This document shows, one piece after another, positions 12,285 through 24,648 of a stretch of 64,000 nucleotides of DNA. Position 1 is the first letter of the stretch. Every line of letters begins with the position of its first letter. The position numbers were made by a program, and so were the translations under genes. This DNA is from Amycolatopsis alba DSM 44262 (lineage in GTDB: Bacteria; Actinomycetota; Actinomycetes; Mycobacteriales; Pseudonocardiaceae), in the NCBI RefSeq assembly GCF_000384215.1, contig NZ_KB913032.1, positions 5,323,602 through 5,387,601 on the forward strand, given 5' to 3'. The notes beneath the pieces are model-generated. The model saw nothing but the letters and a program-made list of their open reading frames with translations. It was not told the DNA's origin and did not search any database.

Positions 12285-12436
12285 GGGGGAAGGCAAAGGT
12301 GTCCGTGTCGGTTGGCAAGTCCGTGAAGGCCTCCTTCCCTACCCTCAAGGTAGGAAAGGAGGCCTTCACGGATACCCCGCGGCCTCAGGGACCCGCTACA
12401 CCGGGGCCCGCGACCACGACACCTTTGCTTTACCCC
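12285..12436. repeat. Nested inverted-repeat element upstream of bpsB
   Basis: Outer arms 12285-12303 and 12418-12436 match as an inverted repeat at 17 of 19 positions (core GCAAAGGTGTC). Inside sits a much stronger 24-bp stem, 12320-12343 with 12349-12372 (one non-Watson-Crick position), containing AAGGCCTCCTT. The inner stem is the first copy of palindrome family B; the second copy lies between mbtH and oxyA. AGTTA occurs just outside both ends (12276-12280 and 12438-12442), which could be a target duplication, but that is weak. The element ends 46 bp before the bpsB start, so it could also act as a structured leader. Confidence 0.65.
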
Positions 12437-12482
12437 TAGTTAGATGAACTTTCATGCCCTTCGCTGATTCAGGGAGATATTG

Positions 12483-15400
12483 ATGAACCAGTCGCGGATC
12501 GAGGAAATCTGGCCGCTGTCGCCATTGCAGGCCGGATTGCTCTTCCACGCGGTTTACGACGGCGAAGGGCCCGACGTCTACGTTGGTCATTGGATCCTGG
12601 ATCTGGCCGGACCGGTGGACGCGGCCAGGCTGCGCGCGGCCTGGGAGACGCTGCTGGCCAGGCACGCCCCGCTGCGCGCCTGCTTCCGGCAGCGCAAATC
12701 GGGCGAGACGGTGCAGATCATCGCCAAGCAGGTGGAACTTCCTTGGCGTGAAGCGGATCTTTCCCACCTCGACGATCCCGCGGAGGCCGTGCGAGAGCTG
12801 GCCGAGCAGGACCGGACGACGAGGTTCGACCTCACGCAGGCGCCTTTGGTGCGGCTGAGCCTGATCCGGCTCGGCGACGTCACGCACCGCCTGGTGGTGA
12901 CCTGCCATCACACGATCATGGACGGCTGGTCGCTGCCCATCGTGCTGGACGAGATGGCGAAGCTGTACGCGGCGGACGGCGGCACGGTGAATCTGCCGGA
13001 AGTGACGTCCTACCGGGACTATCTCGCGTGGCTGAACAGGCAGGACAAGGCGCGGTCGCTCGCGGCCTGGACGGAACGGCTCAAGGGGGCCGACGAGCCG
13101 ACGCTGGTGGTGCCCGCCGATCCGGGGCGCGCGCCCGCCGAGCCGGAGAGTGTCGAGGCGGAACTGCCGGAGCAGCTCACGCGAGCGCTGGCGGAGCTGG
13201 CCCGCGGCCGGGGGCTGACGCTGAACACGGTGGTGCAGGGCGCGTGGGCCCTGGTGCTGGCGCAACTGGCGGGCCGGACGGACGTGGTGTTCGGGGCGGC
13301 GGTGTCGGCGCGCCCGCCGGATCTGCCCGGCGTGGAGGGAATGGTGGGGCTGTTCCTCAACACCGTTCCCGTGCGAGTGCGGTTGAGCGGTTCGACGCCG
13401 GTCGCCGAGCTGCTGACAGACCTGCAGAAACGGCAGGTGGCGCTCATCCCCGACCAGTACGTGGGGCTGGCGGACATCCAGCAGGCGGCCGGCCCCGGAG
13501 CCGTCTTCGACACGCTGATCGTCTTCGAGAAGTTCCACCACGATTCCGGCGAACTCGGTGCTGCCGGGGCTTTCGGCATCCAGGTGCATCAGGGCCGGGT
13601 GGCCGCCCACTATCCGCTGACGCTGGTCGCCGTCCCCGGCGAGTCGATGTACTTCAAGCTGGACTATCTGACGGATCTCTTCGACCGGGACACCGCGCTC
13701 GCCATCCTCGAGCGGTTCACCGGAGTGCTGCGGCAGCTGACCGGGGCGGGCGCTCTCACGGTGGCCGACGTCGAGGTGACGAACCCGGCCGAGCGTGCCC
13801 TGGTGGTCGACGCGTGGGGGACGGCATCGCAGGCGGCGCCGGGCCGGACGGCACCGGAGCTTTTCGGCGACCAGGTGGAGCGCCGCCGTGACGAGGCGGC
13901 GGTCGTCGACGGCGACCGGACGTTGTCGTACGGGGAACTCTCCGGACAGGCGGAGCGGCTCGCCGGTCACTTGCGCGCCAAGGGAGTGCGGCGCGGGGAC
14001 CGGGTGGCCGTGGTGCTGGACCGGTCGCCCGAGCTGATCGCGACGTTGCTCGCGGTGTGGAAGGCGGGCGCGGCGTACGTGCCGGTGGATCCCGCCTACC
14101 CGGTGGATCGCGTGCAGTTCATGCTGGCGGATTCCGGGCCCGCGGCCGTGGTGTGCGCCAAGACCTACCGGGACGCCGTGCTGGACGTCGGCTTCGAGCC
14201 GATCGTCCTGGACGATCCCGAGACGCGGCGGGCGGTGGCGGAGTCCGCTCGCCTGTCGGCGGGCACGACCGCCGACGACCTCGCCTACGTGATGTACACG
14301 TCGGGTTCGACGGGGACGCCGAAGGGTGTCGCGGTGTCGCACGGCAACGTCGCGGCGCTGGTCGGGGAACCGGGCTGGCGGGTGGGCCCCGGCGACGCCG
14401 TGCTGCTGCACGCCTCGCACGCTTTCGACATCTCGCTGTTCGAACTGTGGGTGCCGCTGGTGTCGGGCGCCCGCGTGGTGCTGGCCGGATCGGGCACGGT
14501 GGACGGCGAGGCGCTGGCGGCCCACGTGGCCGGTGGTGTCACGGCCGCCCACCTGACCGCGGGCGCGTTCCGGGTGCTGGCCGAGGAATCGCCGGAGTCC
14601 GTCGCCGGTCTGCGCGAGGTGCTGACCGGCGGCGACGCGGTCCCGCTGGCGGCGGTGGAGCGCGTGCGGCGGGTGTGCCCGGACGTGCGGGTGCGGCATC
14701 TCTACGGCCCGACGGAGGCCACGCTCTGCGCGACGTGGTGGCTGCTGGAACCCGGTGACGAGACGGGATCGGTGCTGCCGATCGGACGGCCGCTCGCGGG
14801 ACGGCGGGCTTACGTCCTCGACGCGTTCCTGCGGCCACTGCCCTCGGGGGTGGCAGGCGAGCTGTATGTCGCCGGAGCCGGTGTGGCGCAAGGCTATCTG
14901 GACCGTCCGGGGCTGACGGCCGAGCGGTTCGTCGCCGACCCGTTCGTGCCCGGCGGGCGGATGTACCGGACCGGCGACCTGGCGTCCTGGACGGATCAGG
15001 GGACGCTGGCGTTCGCCGGGCGCGCCGACGACCAGGTGAAGATCCGCGGCTATCGCGTGGAACCCGGTGAGATCGAAGTGGTCCTCGGCGGTCTCCCCGG
15101 TGTCGCCCAGGCCGTGGTGCTGGCCAGGCACGACCATCTGATCGGCTACGTGGTCGCCGAAGCGGGACAGGACGCCGACCCCGCGCGGCTACGCGAACAG
15201 CTCGCCGAGACCCTGCCCGAGTTCATGGTCCCGGCCGTGGTGCTGGTGCTGGACGAGCTGCCGTTGACGGTCAACGGAAAGGTGGACCGGCGGGCACTGC
15301 CCGAACCGGACTTCGCGTCGAAGTCGGCGGGCCGGGAACCGGTCACCGAAGCCGAACGAGTCCTTTGTGGAGTGTTCGCCGAAGTGCTCGGCCTCGACCG

Positions 15401-18400
15401 GGTCGGGATCGAGGACAGCTTCTTCGAACTGGGCGGCGACTCGATCTCGTCGATGCAGGTCGCCGCACGTGCGCGTCGCGAAGGTGTTTCGCTGACCCCG
15501 AGGCAGGTTTTCGAGCACCGGACGCCCGAACGTCTCGCGGCTCTGGCACAGGAAGCCGCCGCGAAACCCCGCGCCGAGGTCGTCACGGGGGTGGGGGAGA
15601 TCCCGCGGACGCCGGTGATGCTCGCCCTCGGGGACGAGGCGCTGCGCCCCGGTTTCGCGCAGATGAGGGTCGTCGTCACTCCGGCGGGCCTGGAGCCGGC
15701 CGCGCTGGTGAGCGCGCTGCGGGCGGTGCTGGACACGCATGATCTGCTGCGGTCGAGGGTGGAGCCGGACGGACGGCTGATCGTCCGCGAGCGCGGCGCG
15801 GTGGACGCGGCCGCCCTTCTCATCCGTGTGCCCGCCGGTGCGGGAGAACTCGACGAGATCGCCGAACGCGAGGTCCGGGCCGCGACGGGCACGCTGGACC
15901 CGTCGGCGGGGATCATGGCGCGGATCGTGTGGATCGACGCCGGGGACACCGGGCCGGGCCGCCTGGCGTTCGTGGCGCATCACCTGGCCGTCGACGCGGT
16001 CTCGTGGGGAATCCTGCTGCCGGATCTGCAGGCGGCCTATGACGACGTGATCGCCGGGCGGACCCCTGTCCTCGAAGCCCCGGCGACGTCGTATCGGCAG
16101 TGGGCGCTGCGGCAGACCGAGCAGGCGCGCAGCGAGCGCACCGTGGCCGAACTCGAAGACTGGGTCGCCCTCCTGGAGGGCGACCAGGCACCAGTGCAGG
16201 ACAGCGGGCAGGGGCAGTCGCATTCGTGGTCCACGCGACTGTCCGGTACCGAGGCGCGCGACCTGGTGGCACTGCTGCCGGGGGCGTTCCACTGCGGGAT
16301 CCAGGACGTCCTGCTGGCGGGGCTCGCGGGGGCGGTGGCGCGCGTGCGCGGTACCGGCACCGGGCTGCTGGTGGACGTCGAATCCCATGGCCGCGAGGCC
16401 GCCGACGGCGAAGACCTGCTGCGCACCGTCGGCTGGTTCACCAGTGTGCACCCGGTCCGCTTCGATCTGTCCGATGTGGACCTCGCGGCCGCCGGGCGGT
16501 TGCTGAAGACCGTGAAGGAGCAGATCCGTGCCGTGCCCGGCGACGGATCGGGCTACGGGCTGCTGCGTCATCTCAACCCCGGCACCGCGGCACGGCTGGC
16601 CGCGTTGCCGTCCTCCCGGATCGGGTTCAACTATCTCGGCCGGACCGTGCTCGCCCCGCAGGACACCGCGTGGCAGCCGGGCGGCGAAGGGTCGCTCGGC
16701 GGCGGGCCGGATCTGGTCCTCGCCCACGCCGTCGAGGTCAGCGCGGACGTCCAGGACACGCCGTCCGGACTCCGGCTGGGGCTGGCCATCGACGCCCGCG
16801 ATTCCGACCCCGCCATGGTCGAGCGGCTCGGTGAAGCCTGGCTGGAGACGCTGACCGCGCTCGCGGCCCTCGCCGAAGATCCCGCCGCGGGCGGGCACAC
16901 GCCGTCCGACTTCGAACTCGTCGCCCTGACCCAGCGGGACGTGACGGAGCTGGAGGCCGCGGCGCCGGGGCTGACCGACATCTGGCCGCTTTCGCCACTG
17001 CAGGAGGGAATTCTCTTCGAGCGGGCCTTCGACGCCGACGGTGTCGACGTCTATCAGAGCCAGCGGATCCTGGACCTCGACGGGCCGCTCGACGCGGAAC
17101 GGCTGCGCGCGGCCTGGGAGCAGGTGCTCGCCCGGCACGGATCGCTCCGGACCGGTTTCCATCAGCTGGGGTCCGGTGAAACGGTGCAGGTCGTCTCGGG
17201 TGCGGCCGAACTCCCTTGGCGGGTGGTGGATCTTTCGCACCTCGACGAGCCGGACGCGGAGGTCGAACGGCTCCTCGCCGAGGACCAGGCGCAGCGGTTC
17301 GATGTGACCCGGCCGCCCCTGCTGCGGCTGCTGCTGATCCGGCTCGGCGCCGGACGGCACCGGCTCGTGCTGACCTCGCACCACGTCGTACTGGACGGCT
17401 GGTCGACGCCGCTCGTCGTGGGTGAGGTTTCGGCCGCCTACGCGGGCGGGCCGCTTCCTTCGGCGGCACCGTCCTTTAAGGACTACCTCGCGTGGCTGGG
17501 CCGTCAGGACGTCGAGCGGACGCGAGCGGCGTGGGTCGCCGAACTCGCCGGTTCGGACGAACCGTCCCTTGTGGACGCCGACGCGGGCAAGGCGATGGTC
17601 ATGCCGGGTGACCGCGCCGAACTGCTGTCCGAGGAGACGACGCGCGCGCTCACCGAGCTCGCCCGCGGGAACGGGTTGACGACGAGCACGATCCTGCAGG
17701 CCGCCTGGGCGCTGGTGCTGGCGCGGCTGGCGGGCCGGACGGATGTGGTGTTCGGGTCGGTGGTGTCGGGGCGTCCGGCGGAGGTGCCGGACGTCGAGCG
17801 GATGGTGGGAATGTTCATCAACACCGTCCCGGTCCGCGTGCGGCTCGACGGTGGCATGCCGGTGCTGGAGCTGTTCCAGGGCCTGCAGGGGCGCCAGGCG
17901 GCGCTGACCGAACACCAGTACCTGGGGCTGCCGGAGATCCAGAAGACGGCGGGCACGGGCGCGGTGTTCGACAGCATCGTGATGATCGAGAACTACCCGC
18001 ACACCGCCGAAGGCCTCGGCGAAGACGGCGGGGTCGTGATCAGCTCGGTCGTCACCCGGACCGGCACCGGCTATCCGCTGACCATGAACGTCAGCCTCGG
18101 CGACCGCCTGCGGATCACCGTGTCCTACCGGCCCGACCGGATCGACGGCGAAACCGCCGCCGAGGTCGCCAGGCAGGTCGTGCGGGTCCTGGAACAGGTG
18201 GTGGCGGAGCCTTCGCTGCCGGTGGGCCGCCTCGGCGTGACGAGCGGACCGGCGCGCGAGTCGGTGGTGGAACGCTGGAATTCGACGGGCGAGGCCGCCG
18301 ACACGACGTCGGTGCTGGAGTTGTTCCGGCGGCAGGCCGTCGCCTCGCCGGACGCGGTGGCGGTCGTGGACGGGGCGCGCACCCTGTCCTACGCCGGACT

Positions 18401-21400
18401 CGACCGGGAATCCGACCGGCTGGCCGGGCAGCTGGCCGCCGTCGGCGTGCGGCGCGGTGACCGCGTCGGCGTGGTGATGGCTCGCGGCGCGGATCTGCTC
18501 GCTGCCCTGCTCGCGGTCTGGAAGGCGGGTGCCGCGCAGGTACCGGTCAACGTGGACTATCCGGCGGAACGGATCGAGCGGATGCTGGCCGACGCCGGTG
18601 TCTCGGTCGCGGTCTGCCTCGAAGCGAACCGCAAGGCGGTGCCGGACGGGGTCGAGCCGGTGGTCGCGGACGTCCCGGCGATCGGCGGGGCGCGGCACGA
18701 GGCGCCGTCGGTCACCGTCGGCGCGCACGACGTCGCCTACGTCATGTACACCTCGGGATCGACAGGCGTGCCGAAGGGCGTCGCGGTGCCGCACGGGAGT
18801 GTGGCGGCACTGGCGAGCGACCCCGGCTGGTCGCAGGGCCCGGACGACCGGGTGCTGCTGCACGCGTCGCACGCTTTCGACGCGTCGCTGGTCGAGATCT
18901 GGGTGCCGCTGGTCAGCGGAGCCCGCGTGGTGGTCGCGGAACCGGGCACGGTCGACGCGGAACGGCTCCGCGAGGCGATTTCCCAGGGCGTGACCACCGT
19001 CCACCTGACGGCGGGCGCTTTCCGTGCGGTGGCCGAGGAAGCGCCGGAGTCCTTCCGTGGGCTGCGGGAGATCCTGACCGGCGGTGACGCGGTTCCGCTC
19101 GCCTCCGTCGAACGGATGCGCCTGGCTTGCCCGGACGTGCGGTTCCGGCAGCTCTACGGCCCGACCGAGATCACCCTCTGCGCCACGTGGCTCGTCCTCG
19201 AACCGGGCGACGAAACGGGCGACGTCCTGCCGATCGGCGGTCCGCTGGCCGGACGGCAGGCCTACGTGCTCGACGCGTTCCTGCAGCCGGTGGCGCCGAA
19301 CGTGACCGGCGAGCTCTACCTCGCCGGAGCCGGTCTGGCCCACGGCTACCTCGGCAACACCGCGTCGACGTCGGAACGGTTCGTCGCCAACCCGTTCGGT
19401 ACGGGCAGGATGTACCGGACCGGAGACCTGGCGCGCTGGACGGAGCAGGGCGAACTGCTGTTCGGCGGGCGCGCCGACTCCCAGGTGAAGATCCGGGGCT
19501 ACCGGGTCGAACCCGGCGAGATCGAGGCGGCGCTGACCGAGGTCCCCGACGTCGCGCAGGCGGTCGTGGTGGCCAGGGAAGAACGTCCCGGCGAGAAGCG
19601 GCTGATCGCCTACGTGACCGCGGAATCGGGACAGGGACTGGACTCCGACGCGGTCCGCGCGCAGCTCGCGGCGCGGCTGCCGGAGTTCATGGTGCCCGCG
19701 GTGGTGCTGGTGCTGGACGGATTCCCGTTGACCATCAACGGGAAGATCGACCGCGCGGCCCTGCCCGCCCCCGAGTTCACCCCGCGGGCGGCCGGTCGCG
19801 AGCCGAGCACGGAGACCGAGCGGGTGCTGTGCGGCCTGTTCGCCGAACTCCTCGGACTGGACCGGGTCGGCGCCGACGACGGCTTCTTCGAGCTGGGCGG
19901 CGATTCGATCCTCTCGATGCGGCTGGCCGCTCGCGCTCGTCGCGAGAATCTCGTCTTCGGGGCGAAGCAGGTCTTCGAGCAGAAGACGCCTGCGGGTATC
20001 GCGGCGGTCGCCGAGCAGGGCGGGCAGCTGCGGGCCGAGGACGCCGAGGGGGTCGGCGAGGTCCCGTTGACGCCGGTGGTGCGGGCGCTGCTCGAACGCG
20101 ATCCACTTGGCCTGACACGGGAAGGCATGGCGCAGTGGGTGATCGTGGACGTGCCCGGCGACCTCTCCGTGCCCGCGCTGACCGCCGGACTGGGCGCGGT
20201 GCTCGACACGCACGACCTGCTGCGGAGCCGGCTCGTCGAGACCGAGGGCGCGGAGCCGAGGCTGGTCGTGGCCGACCGGGGAACGGTCGACGCGGCGGCA
20301 CTGGTCGACGCCGCCTCTGGTGACGTCGACGAGATCGCGAAGGGCGCGGCGGCACGGCTGGACCCCGCCGAGGGCGTGATGGTGCGGGCGGTCCTGGTGG
20401 ACGCCGGACGGCTCGTGGTGGCCGCGCATCACCTCGTGGTCGACGTGGTGTCGTGGCGGACCCTGGTGCCGGACCTGCAGTCCGCCTGCGAAGCCGCAGT
20501 CGCGGGACTGCGGCCGTCGCTCGATCCGCCGGACGTCTCGTTCCGGCGCTGGTCGCGGACGCTGGCCGACGAGGCGGCGATCCGGGCTTCGGAGCTTCCG
20601 ACGTGGACGGAGATCCTCGACGGGGCCCAGTCGCGGCTGGGCGAGCTCGATCCCCGGCGTGACACCGTGTCGACCGCGGGGCGCAGGTCCTGGACAGTGC
20701 CCGCGGGCACGCTCGTGGAGCAGGCCCCCTCGGCCTTCCACTGCGGTGTCCACGAGGTCTTGCTGGCCACCCTGGCCGGCGCAGTGGCAGGCTGGCGCGG
20801 CGGCACCGCCGTCGTGGTGGACGTCGAAGGTCACGGCCGTCAGCCCCTCGGCGAACTGGACCTTTCGCGGACGCTCGGCTGGTTCACCGACGTCCATCCG
20901 CTCCGGCTGGACGTGTCCGGGGCCGACCCGGCCGACGTGCTCGCGGGCGGCCCGGCCGCCGGGCGGTTGCTGAAGCAGGTCAAGGAAAACGTGCGGACCG
21001 TGCCCGACGGCGGGCTCGGCTACGGCATGCTGCGCCATCTCAACGCCGAAACGGCGCCCGTCCTCGCGGCGCTGCCGAAGGCGGAGATCGGGTTCAACTA
21101 CCTCGGCCGGTTCTCCTCACGGTCCGACGGCGACGCGAAGCTTTGGCAGATCACGGGAATCGCCGGCAGTGCGGCGGCGCAGGACACGCCGTTGCGGCAT
21201 GTCCTGGAGATCGACGCCGTCGTGGTGGACGGCGCGGGCGGACCCGAGTTCACCCTGACCGTGACCTGGGCCCGGCGGATCCTCGACGACGCCGGGGCGG
21301 AAGCCTTCGCCGCCGCGTGGCTGGACACGCTGACCGGCCTCGCCGCCCACGTCGACGGCGGTGGCGCAGGAGGGCACACGCCGTCGGACTTCCCGCTCAC

Positions 21401-24400
21401 CGCGCTGACGCAGCCGGAGGTGGCCGAGGTCGAGGCCGCCGTGCCGGACCTACTCGACATCTGGCCGCTTTCCCCGCTCCAGGAAGGCTTGCTGTTCCAC
21501 GCCACCGACGAGCGCGGCCCCGACGTCTACGCGAGCATGCGGAAGCTCGCCCTCGACGGACCGCTGGACGTCGCCCGCTTCCGGGCGTCCTGGCAGGTCC
21601 TGCTCGACCGGCATCCCGCCCTGCGGGCCAGTTTCCGGCAGCTCGAGTCCGGAACAGCCGTGCAGGCGATCGCCCGCGAGGTGACGCTGCCCTGGCAGGA
21701 GACCGACCTGTCCGGGCTGCCCGAGGACGAGGCACTGGCGGAATTCGACCGGATCGCGGAGGCACAGCAAGCCGAGCGGTTCGACCTGGCCCGCGGACCG
21801 CTGCTGCGCCTGCATCTGGTGCGGCTCGGCGAGCGCAGGCACCGGCTGGTCTTCACGTCGCAGCACATCGTGGCCGACGGCTGGTCCCTGCCGCTGATCG
21901 CCGACGGGGTGCTGAAGGCCTACGAAGCGGGCGGCGACGGCCGGGCGCTGCCCGCCGTGACGTCCTATCGGGACTACCTCGCCTGGATCGCCCGCCAGGA
22001 CAAGACGGCCGCGCGGGAGGCCTGGCGGACCGAACTCGCGGGGCTCGACGAGGCGACCCACGTCGTCCCGCCGGATTCGATCCTCACGCCGATCGAGCCC
22101 GAACGCGTCGGATTCGAACTCGACGACGAGACGAGCCGGAGCGTGGTGGAGTTCACCCGGCGGCACGGTGTCACGGCGAACACGCTCTTCCAGGGGGTCT
22201 GGGCACTGCACCTGGCCTGGCTGGCCGGGCGGAACGACGTGGTCTTCGGCGCCGCTGTCGCGGGACGGCCGCCGGAGATCCCCGGCGTCGAATCCGCGGT
22301 CGGCCTGTTCATGAACATGCTGCCGGTCCGGGCCCGCCTCACCGGCGCCGAACCGGTCATCGACATGCTGAAGGACCTGCAGGACCGGCAGGTCGCGATG
22401 ATGTCGCACCAGCACATCGGGCTGCCCGAGATCAAACAGCTCGCCGGTCCGGGCGCGGCGTTCGACACGATCGTGGTGTTCGAGAACTATCCGACCTCGC
22501 CGCCCAAGGCCGACGGCCCCGACGCGCTCGCCATGCGCTCCACGGGGATCCCGAACGACACCGGGCACTATCCGCTGTCCCTGCGCGCGTCCGTGGCGGC
22601 GGGCCCCGTCCGCGGCGAGTTCATCTACCGGCCGGACGTGGTCGACCGGACCAGGGCCGAGGAGATGCTCGCGTCGATCCTCCGCGGGCTCGACCAGGTG
22701 CTGGCCGAACCGCGGACGCCGGTGGGCCGGATCGGCCTGATCGGCCCGGACCAGCGTCGTCTCGTGGTCGACGAGTGGAACCGGACCGGCGCGCCGCTCA
22801 CGGCGAAGACCCTGCCGGTGCTGCTCCGAGAGCAGGCCGAACGGACGCCGGACGCGGTGGCGGTACAGGACGCGGCGCGGAGCCTGACCTACCGCGGGCT
22901 GCTCGGCGAGGTGGAGGCGCTGGCGCGGCTGCTCGTGCGGTCGGGGGTGCGGCGCGAGCAGCGGGTGGGCGTGGTGGTCGAACGCTCGGCCGAGCTGGTG
23001 GTGACCCTGCTGGCGGTGACCTTCGCCGGCGGCGTGTTCGTGCCGGTCGATCCGGACTACCCCCGTGAACGCGTCGAGTTCATGCTGGCCGACTCGGCCC
23101 CCGAAGTGCTGGTGTGCACGAAGACGACCCGGTCGTTCGTGCCCGCGGACTTCGCGGGCACGGTGCTGGCGCTGGAGGACCTGCCCGCCGCCGGTCCCGG
23201 CGCCGAATTGCCGCCGGTGGCACCGGAAGACGCGGCGTACGTGATCTACACGTCCGGGTCGACAGGGGTGCCGAAGGGCGTCCTGGTCACCCATTCCGGG
23301 CTCGTCAACCTCGGCTACGCGCATATCGAGCGGATGGCCGTGACGTCGTCCTCGCGGATCCTGCAGTTGTCCGCGATCGGTTTCGACGCCATGGTTTCCG
23401 AGCTCTACATGTCCCTGCTGGCCGGTGCGACCCTGGTCCTGCCGGACGCGGCGAGCATGCCGCCCCGGATGACGCTGGGCGACGCGATCCGCCAGGCGGA
23501 GATCACCCACCTGACCGTGTCGCCGAGTGTGCTGGCGAGCGAGGACGACCTGCCCGACACGTTGCGGACGATCCTGACCGGCGGCGAAGCGCTGCCGCCC
23601 GCGCTGGTGGACCGCTGGTCGCCGGGCCGCCGGGTGATCCAGGCCTACGGGCCGACCGAGACGACGATCTGCTCGACGATGAGCGCCCCGCTGGACACGG
23701 GATACGACCAGGTCCCGCTCGGCGGCCCGATCCACAACGTGGGGCACTACGTGCTCGACGCCTTCCTGCGGCCGGTGCCGCCCGGCGTGGTCGGCGAGCT
23801 CTACATCACCGGCGTCGGACTGGCCCGCGGCTATCTGGGCCGTCCCGGCCTGTCGGCGGAGCGGTTCGTCGCCAGCCCGTTCGCCCCCGGCGAGCGCATG
23901 TACCGGTCCGGGGACCTGTTCCGCTGGACCAAGGAAGGCCAGCTGCTCTTCGCGGGCCGGATCGACGCGCAGGTCAAGGTGCGCGGGTACCGGGTCGAGC
24001 CCGCCGAGATCGAGGCCGTGCTCGCGGAGCATCCGTGGGCGGACCAGGTGGTGGTCTCCGTCCGCCGGGACGGGCCGGGCGACAAGCAACTGGTGGCCTA
24101 CGTCGTGCCGTCGGCCGACGCTTCCGACGAGGGCGCAGACCTGACGTCCGCGTTGCGCGAGCTGGCGGCCGAACGGCTGCCGGAGTACATGATGCCGGCG
24201 GCGTTCGTGTCGCTGGAGCAGATGCCGCTCACCCCGCACGGCAAGCTCGACCATCGGGCGCTGCAGGCCCCCGACTTCGCCGGGATGTCCTCGAAACGGG
24301 ACCCGCGCACGGCGATGGAAGCGTGGCTGTGCGAGCTGTTCGCGGAGGTGCTCGGGCTCGAGCAGGTGGCTCCCGACGACAGCTTCTTCGAACTCGGCGG

Positions 24401-24629
24401 CGACTCGATCACCTCGATGCAGTTGTCGGCCAGGGCCCGCCGCAAGGGACTGGAACTGACGCCGTGGCAGGTGTTCGAGGAGAAGACGCCGGAACGGCTG
24501 GCGGTGCTCGTGAAGGAACTTCCGGCCGAAGGCGCGGAGACCGCGGCGCCGGAGTCCACCGCGAGCCCGCTCGTGGAGCTTTCCTCTGACCAGATGGACC
24601 AACTCTTGGCCGGACTTGCCGGTGACTGA
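12483..24629 (+). CDS. bpsB: Glycopeptide NRPS subunit 2, modules 4-6 (Hpg-Hpg-Bht)
   Basis: 4048 aa with order C4-A4-PCP4-E4-C5-A5-PCP5-E5-C6-A6-PCP6. Carrier serines lie at about 987, 2475 and 3975. Pocket residues read DIFHLGLLC (A4, 4-hydroxyphenylglycine), DAVHLGLLC (A5, 4-hydroxyphenylglycine) and DASTLGAIC (A6, beta-hydroxytyrosine). E4 ([10 protein letters not shown]) and E5 ([10 protein letters not shown]) fit D residues at positions 4 and 5. C4 has CHHTIMDG and C5 has SHHVVLDG. C6 reads SQHIVADG: the first His of HHxxxDG is Gln while the catalytic second His is kept. The ATG at 12483 follows GGGAG with 6 bases spacing and is preferred to a TTG one codon earlier. The protein starts almost directly at the C-domain motif IWPLSPLQ and should dock with the BpsA tail. 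Confidence 0.95.
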   Translation: MNQSRIEEIWPLSPLQAGLLFHAVYDGEGPDVYVGHWILDLAGPVDAARLRAAWETLLARHAPLRACFRQRKSGETVQIIAKQVELPWREADLSHLDDPAEAVRELAEQDRTTRFDLTQAPLVRLSLIRLGDVTHRLVVTCHHTIMDGWSLPIVLDEMAKLYAADGGTVNLPEVTSYRDYLAWLNRQDKARSLAAWTERLKGADEPTLVVPADPGRAPAEPESVEAELPEQLTRALAELARGRGLTLNTVVQGAWALVLAQLAGRTDVVFGAAVSARPPDLPGVEGMVGLFLNTVPVRVRLSGSTPVAELLTDLQKRQVALIPDQYVGLADIQQAAGPGAVFDTLIVFEKFHHDSGELGAAGAFGIQVHQGRVAAHYPLTLVAVPGESMYFKLDYLTDLFDRDTALAILERFTGVLRQLTGAGALTVADVEVTNPAERALVVDAWGTASQAAPGRTAPELFGDQVERRRDEAAVVDGDRTLSYGELSGQAERLAGHLRAKGVRRGDRVAVVLDRSPELIATLLAVWKAGAAYVPVDPAYPVDRVQFMLADSGPAAVVCAKTYRDAVLDVGFEPIVLDDPETRRAVAESARLSAGTTADDLAYVMYTSGSTGTPKGVAVSHGNVAALVGEPGWRVGPGDAVLLHASHAFDISLFELWVPLVSGARVVLAGSGTVDGEALAAHVAGGVTAAHLTAGAFRVLAEESPESVAGLREVLTGGDAVPLAAVERVRRVCPDVRVRHLYGPTEATLCATWWLLEPGDETGSVLPIGRPLAGRRAYVLDAFLRPLPSGVAGELYVAGAGVAQGYLDRPGLTAERFVADPFVPGGRMYRTGDLASWTDQGTLAFAGRADDQVKIRGYRVEPGEIEVVLGGLPGVAQAVVLARHDHLIGYVVAEAGQDADPARLREQLAETLPEFMVPAVVLVLDELPLTVNGKVDRRALPEPDFASKSAGREPVTEAERVLCGVFAEVLGLDRVGIEDSFFELGGDSISSMQVAARARREGVSLTPRQVFEHRTPERLAALAQEAAAKPRAEVVTGVGEIPRTPVMLALGDEALRPGFAQMRVVVTPAGLEPAALVSALRAVLDTHDLLRSRVEPDGRLIVRERGAVDAAALLIRVPAGAGELDEIAEREVRAATGTLDPSAGIMARIVWIDAGDTGPGRLAFVAHHLAVDAVSWGILLPDLQAAYDDVIAGRTPVLEAPATSYRQWALRQTEQARSERTVAELEDWVALLEGDQAPVQDSGQGQSHSWSTRLSGTEARDLVALLPGAFHCGIQDVLLAGLAGAVARVRGTGTGLLVDVESHGREAADGEDLLRTVGWFTSVHPVRFDLSDVDLAAAGRLLKTVKEQIRAVPGDGSGYGLLRHLNPGTAARLAALPSSRIGFNYLGRTVLAPQDTAWQPGGEGSLGGGPDLVLAHAVEVSADVQDTPSGLRLGLAIDARDSDPAMVERLGEAWLETLTALAALAEDPAAGGHTPSDFELVALTQRDVTELEAAAPGLTDIWPLSPLQEGILFERAFDADGVDVYQSQRILDLDGPLDAERLRAAWEQVLARHGSLRTGFHQLGSGETVQVVSGAAELPWRVVDLSHLDEPDAEVERLLAEDQAQRFDVTRPPLLRLLLIRLGAGRHRLVLTSHHVVLDGWSTPLVVGEVSAAYAGGPLPSAAPSFKDYLAWLGRQDVERTRAAWVAELAGSDEPSLVDADAGKAMVMPGDRAELLSEETTRALTELARGNGLTTSTILQAAWALVLARLAGRTDVVFGSVVSGRPAEVPDVERMVGMFINTVPVRVRLDGGMPVLELFQGLQGRQAALTEHQYLGLPEIQKTAGTGAVFDSIVMIENYPHTAEGLGEDGGVVISSVVTRTGTGYPLTMNVSLGDRLRITVSYRPDRIDGETAAEVARQVVRVLEQVVAEPSLPVGRLGVTSGPARESVVERWNSTGEAADTTSVLELFRRQAVASPDAVAVVDGARTLSYAGLDRESDRLAGQLAAVGVRRGDRVGVVMARGADLLAALLAVWKAGAAQVPVNVDYPAERIERMLADAGVSVAVCLEANRKAVPDGVEPVVADVPAIGGARHEAPSVTVGAHDVAYVMYTSGSTGVPKGVAVPHGSVAALASDPGWSQGPDDRVLLHASHAFDASLVEIWVPLVSGARVVVAEPGTVDAERLREAISQGVTTVHLTAGAFRAVAEEAPESFRGLREILTGGDAVPLASVERMRLACPDVRFRQLYGPTEITLCATWLVLEPGDETGDVLPIGGPLAGRQAYVLDAFLQPVAPNVTGELYLAGAGLAHGYLGNTASTSERFVANPFGTGRMYRTGDLARWTEQGELLFGGRADSQVKIRGYRVEPGEIEAALTEVPDVAQAVVVAREERPGEKRLIAYVTAESGQGLDSDAVRAQLAARLPEFMVPAVVLVLDGFPLTINGKIDRAALPAPEFTPRAAGREPSTETERVLCGLFAELLGLDRVGADDGFFELGGDSILSMRLAARARRENLVFGAKQVFEQKTPAGIAAVAEQGGQLRAEDAEGVGEVPLTPVVRALLERDPLGLTREGMAQWVIVDVPGDLSVPALTAGLGAVLDTHDLLRSRLVETEGAEPRLVVADRGTVDAAALVDAASGDVDEIAKGAAARLDPAEGVMVRAVLVDAGRLVVAAHHLVVDVVSWRTLVPDLQSACEAAVAGLRPSLDPPDVSFRRWSRTLADEAAIRASELPTWTEILDGAQSRLGELDPRRDTVSTAGRRSWTVPAGTLVEQAPSAFHCGVHEVLLATLAGAVAGWRGGTAVVVDVEGHGRQPLGELDLSRTLGWFTDVHPLRLDVSGADPADVLAGGPAAGRLLKQVKENVRTVPDGGLGYGMLRHLNAETAPVLAALPKAEIGFNYLGRFSSRSDGDAKLWQITGIAGSAAAQDTPLRHVLEIDAVVVDGAGGPEFTLTVTWARRILDDAGAEAFAAAWLDTLTGLAAHVDGGGAGGHTPSDFPLTALTQPEVAEVEAAVPDLLDIWPLSPLQEGLLFHATDERGPDVYASMRKLALDGPLDVARFRASWQVLLDRHPALRASFRQLESGTAVQAIAREVTLPWQETDLSGLPEDEALAEFDRIAEAQQAERFDLARGPLLRLHLVRLGERRHRLVFTSQHIVADGWSLPLIADGVLKAYEAGGDGRALPAVTSYRDYLAWIARQDKTAAREAWRTELAGLDEATHVVPPDSILTPIEPERVGFELDDETSRSVVEFTRRHGVTANTLFQGVWALHLAWLAGRNDVVFGAAVAGRPPEIPGVESAVGLFMNMLPVRARLTGAEPVIDMLKDLQDRQVAMMSHQHIGLPEIKQLAGPGAAFDTIVVFENYPTSPPKADGPDALAMRSTGIPNDTGHYPLSLRASVAAGPVRGEFIYRPDVVDRTRAEEMLASILRGLDQVLAEPRTPVGRIGLIGPDQRRLVVDEWNRTGAPLTAKTLPVLLREQAERTPDAVAVQDAARSLTYRGLLGEVEALARLLVRSGVRREQRVGVVVERSAELVVTLLAVTFAGGVFVPVDPDYPRERVEFMLADSAPEVLVCTKTTRSFVPADFAGTVLALEDLPAAGPGAELPPVAPEDAAYVIYTSGSTGVPKGVLVTHSGLVNLGYAHIERMAVTSSSRILQLSAIGFDAMVSELYMSLLAGATLVLPDAASMPPRMTLGDAIRQAEITHLTVSPSVLASEDDLPDTLRTILTGGEALPPALVDRWSPGRRVIQAYGPTETTICSTMSAPLDTGYDQVPLGGPIHNVGHYVLDAFLRPVPPGVVGELYITGVGLARGYLGRPGLSAERFVASPFAPGERMYRSGDLFRWTKEGQLLFAGRIDAQVKVRGYRVEPAEIEAVLAEHPWADQVVVSVRRDGPGDKQLVAYVVPSADASDEGADLTSALRELAAERLPEYMMPAAFVSLEQMPLTPHGKLDHRALQAPDFAGMSSKRDPRTAMEAWLCELFAEVLGLEQVAPDDSFFELGGDSITSMQLSARARRKGLELTPWQVFEEKTPERLAVLVKELPAEGAETAAPESTASPLVELSSDQMDQLLAGLAGD

Positions 24630-24648
24630 TCTACATAAGGAGCAGATC

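Noticed and set aside
2607..12296. Very long open frame antisense to bpsA, and similar ones antisense to bpsB and bpsC
   Set aside because: They mirror intact synthetase genes with clear domain order. Such shadows are expected in DNA with this GC bias and codon use; the translated product is Arg/His/Pro-rich without any domain.
12276..12442. Insertion sequence between bpsA and bpsB
   Set aside because: There is no transposase or room for one. Only a small nested inverted repeat with weak flanking AGTTA repeats is visible, so it is listed as a repeat, not an IS.
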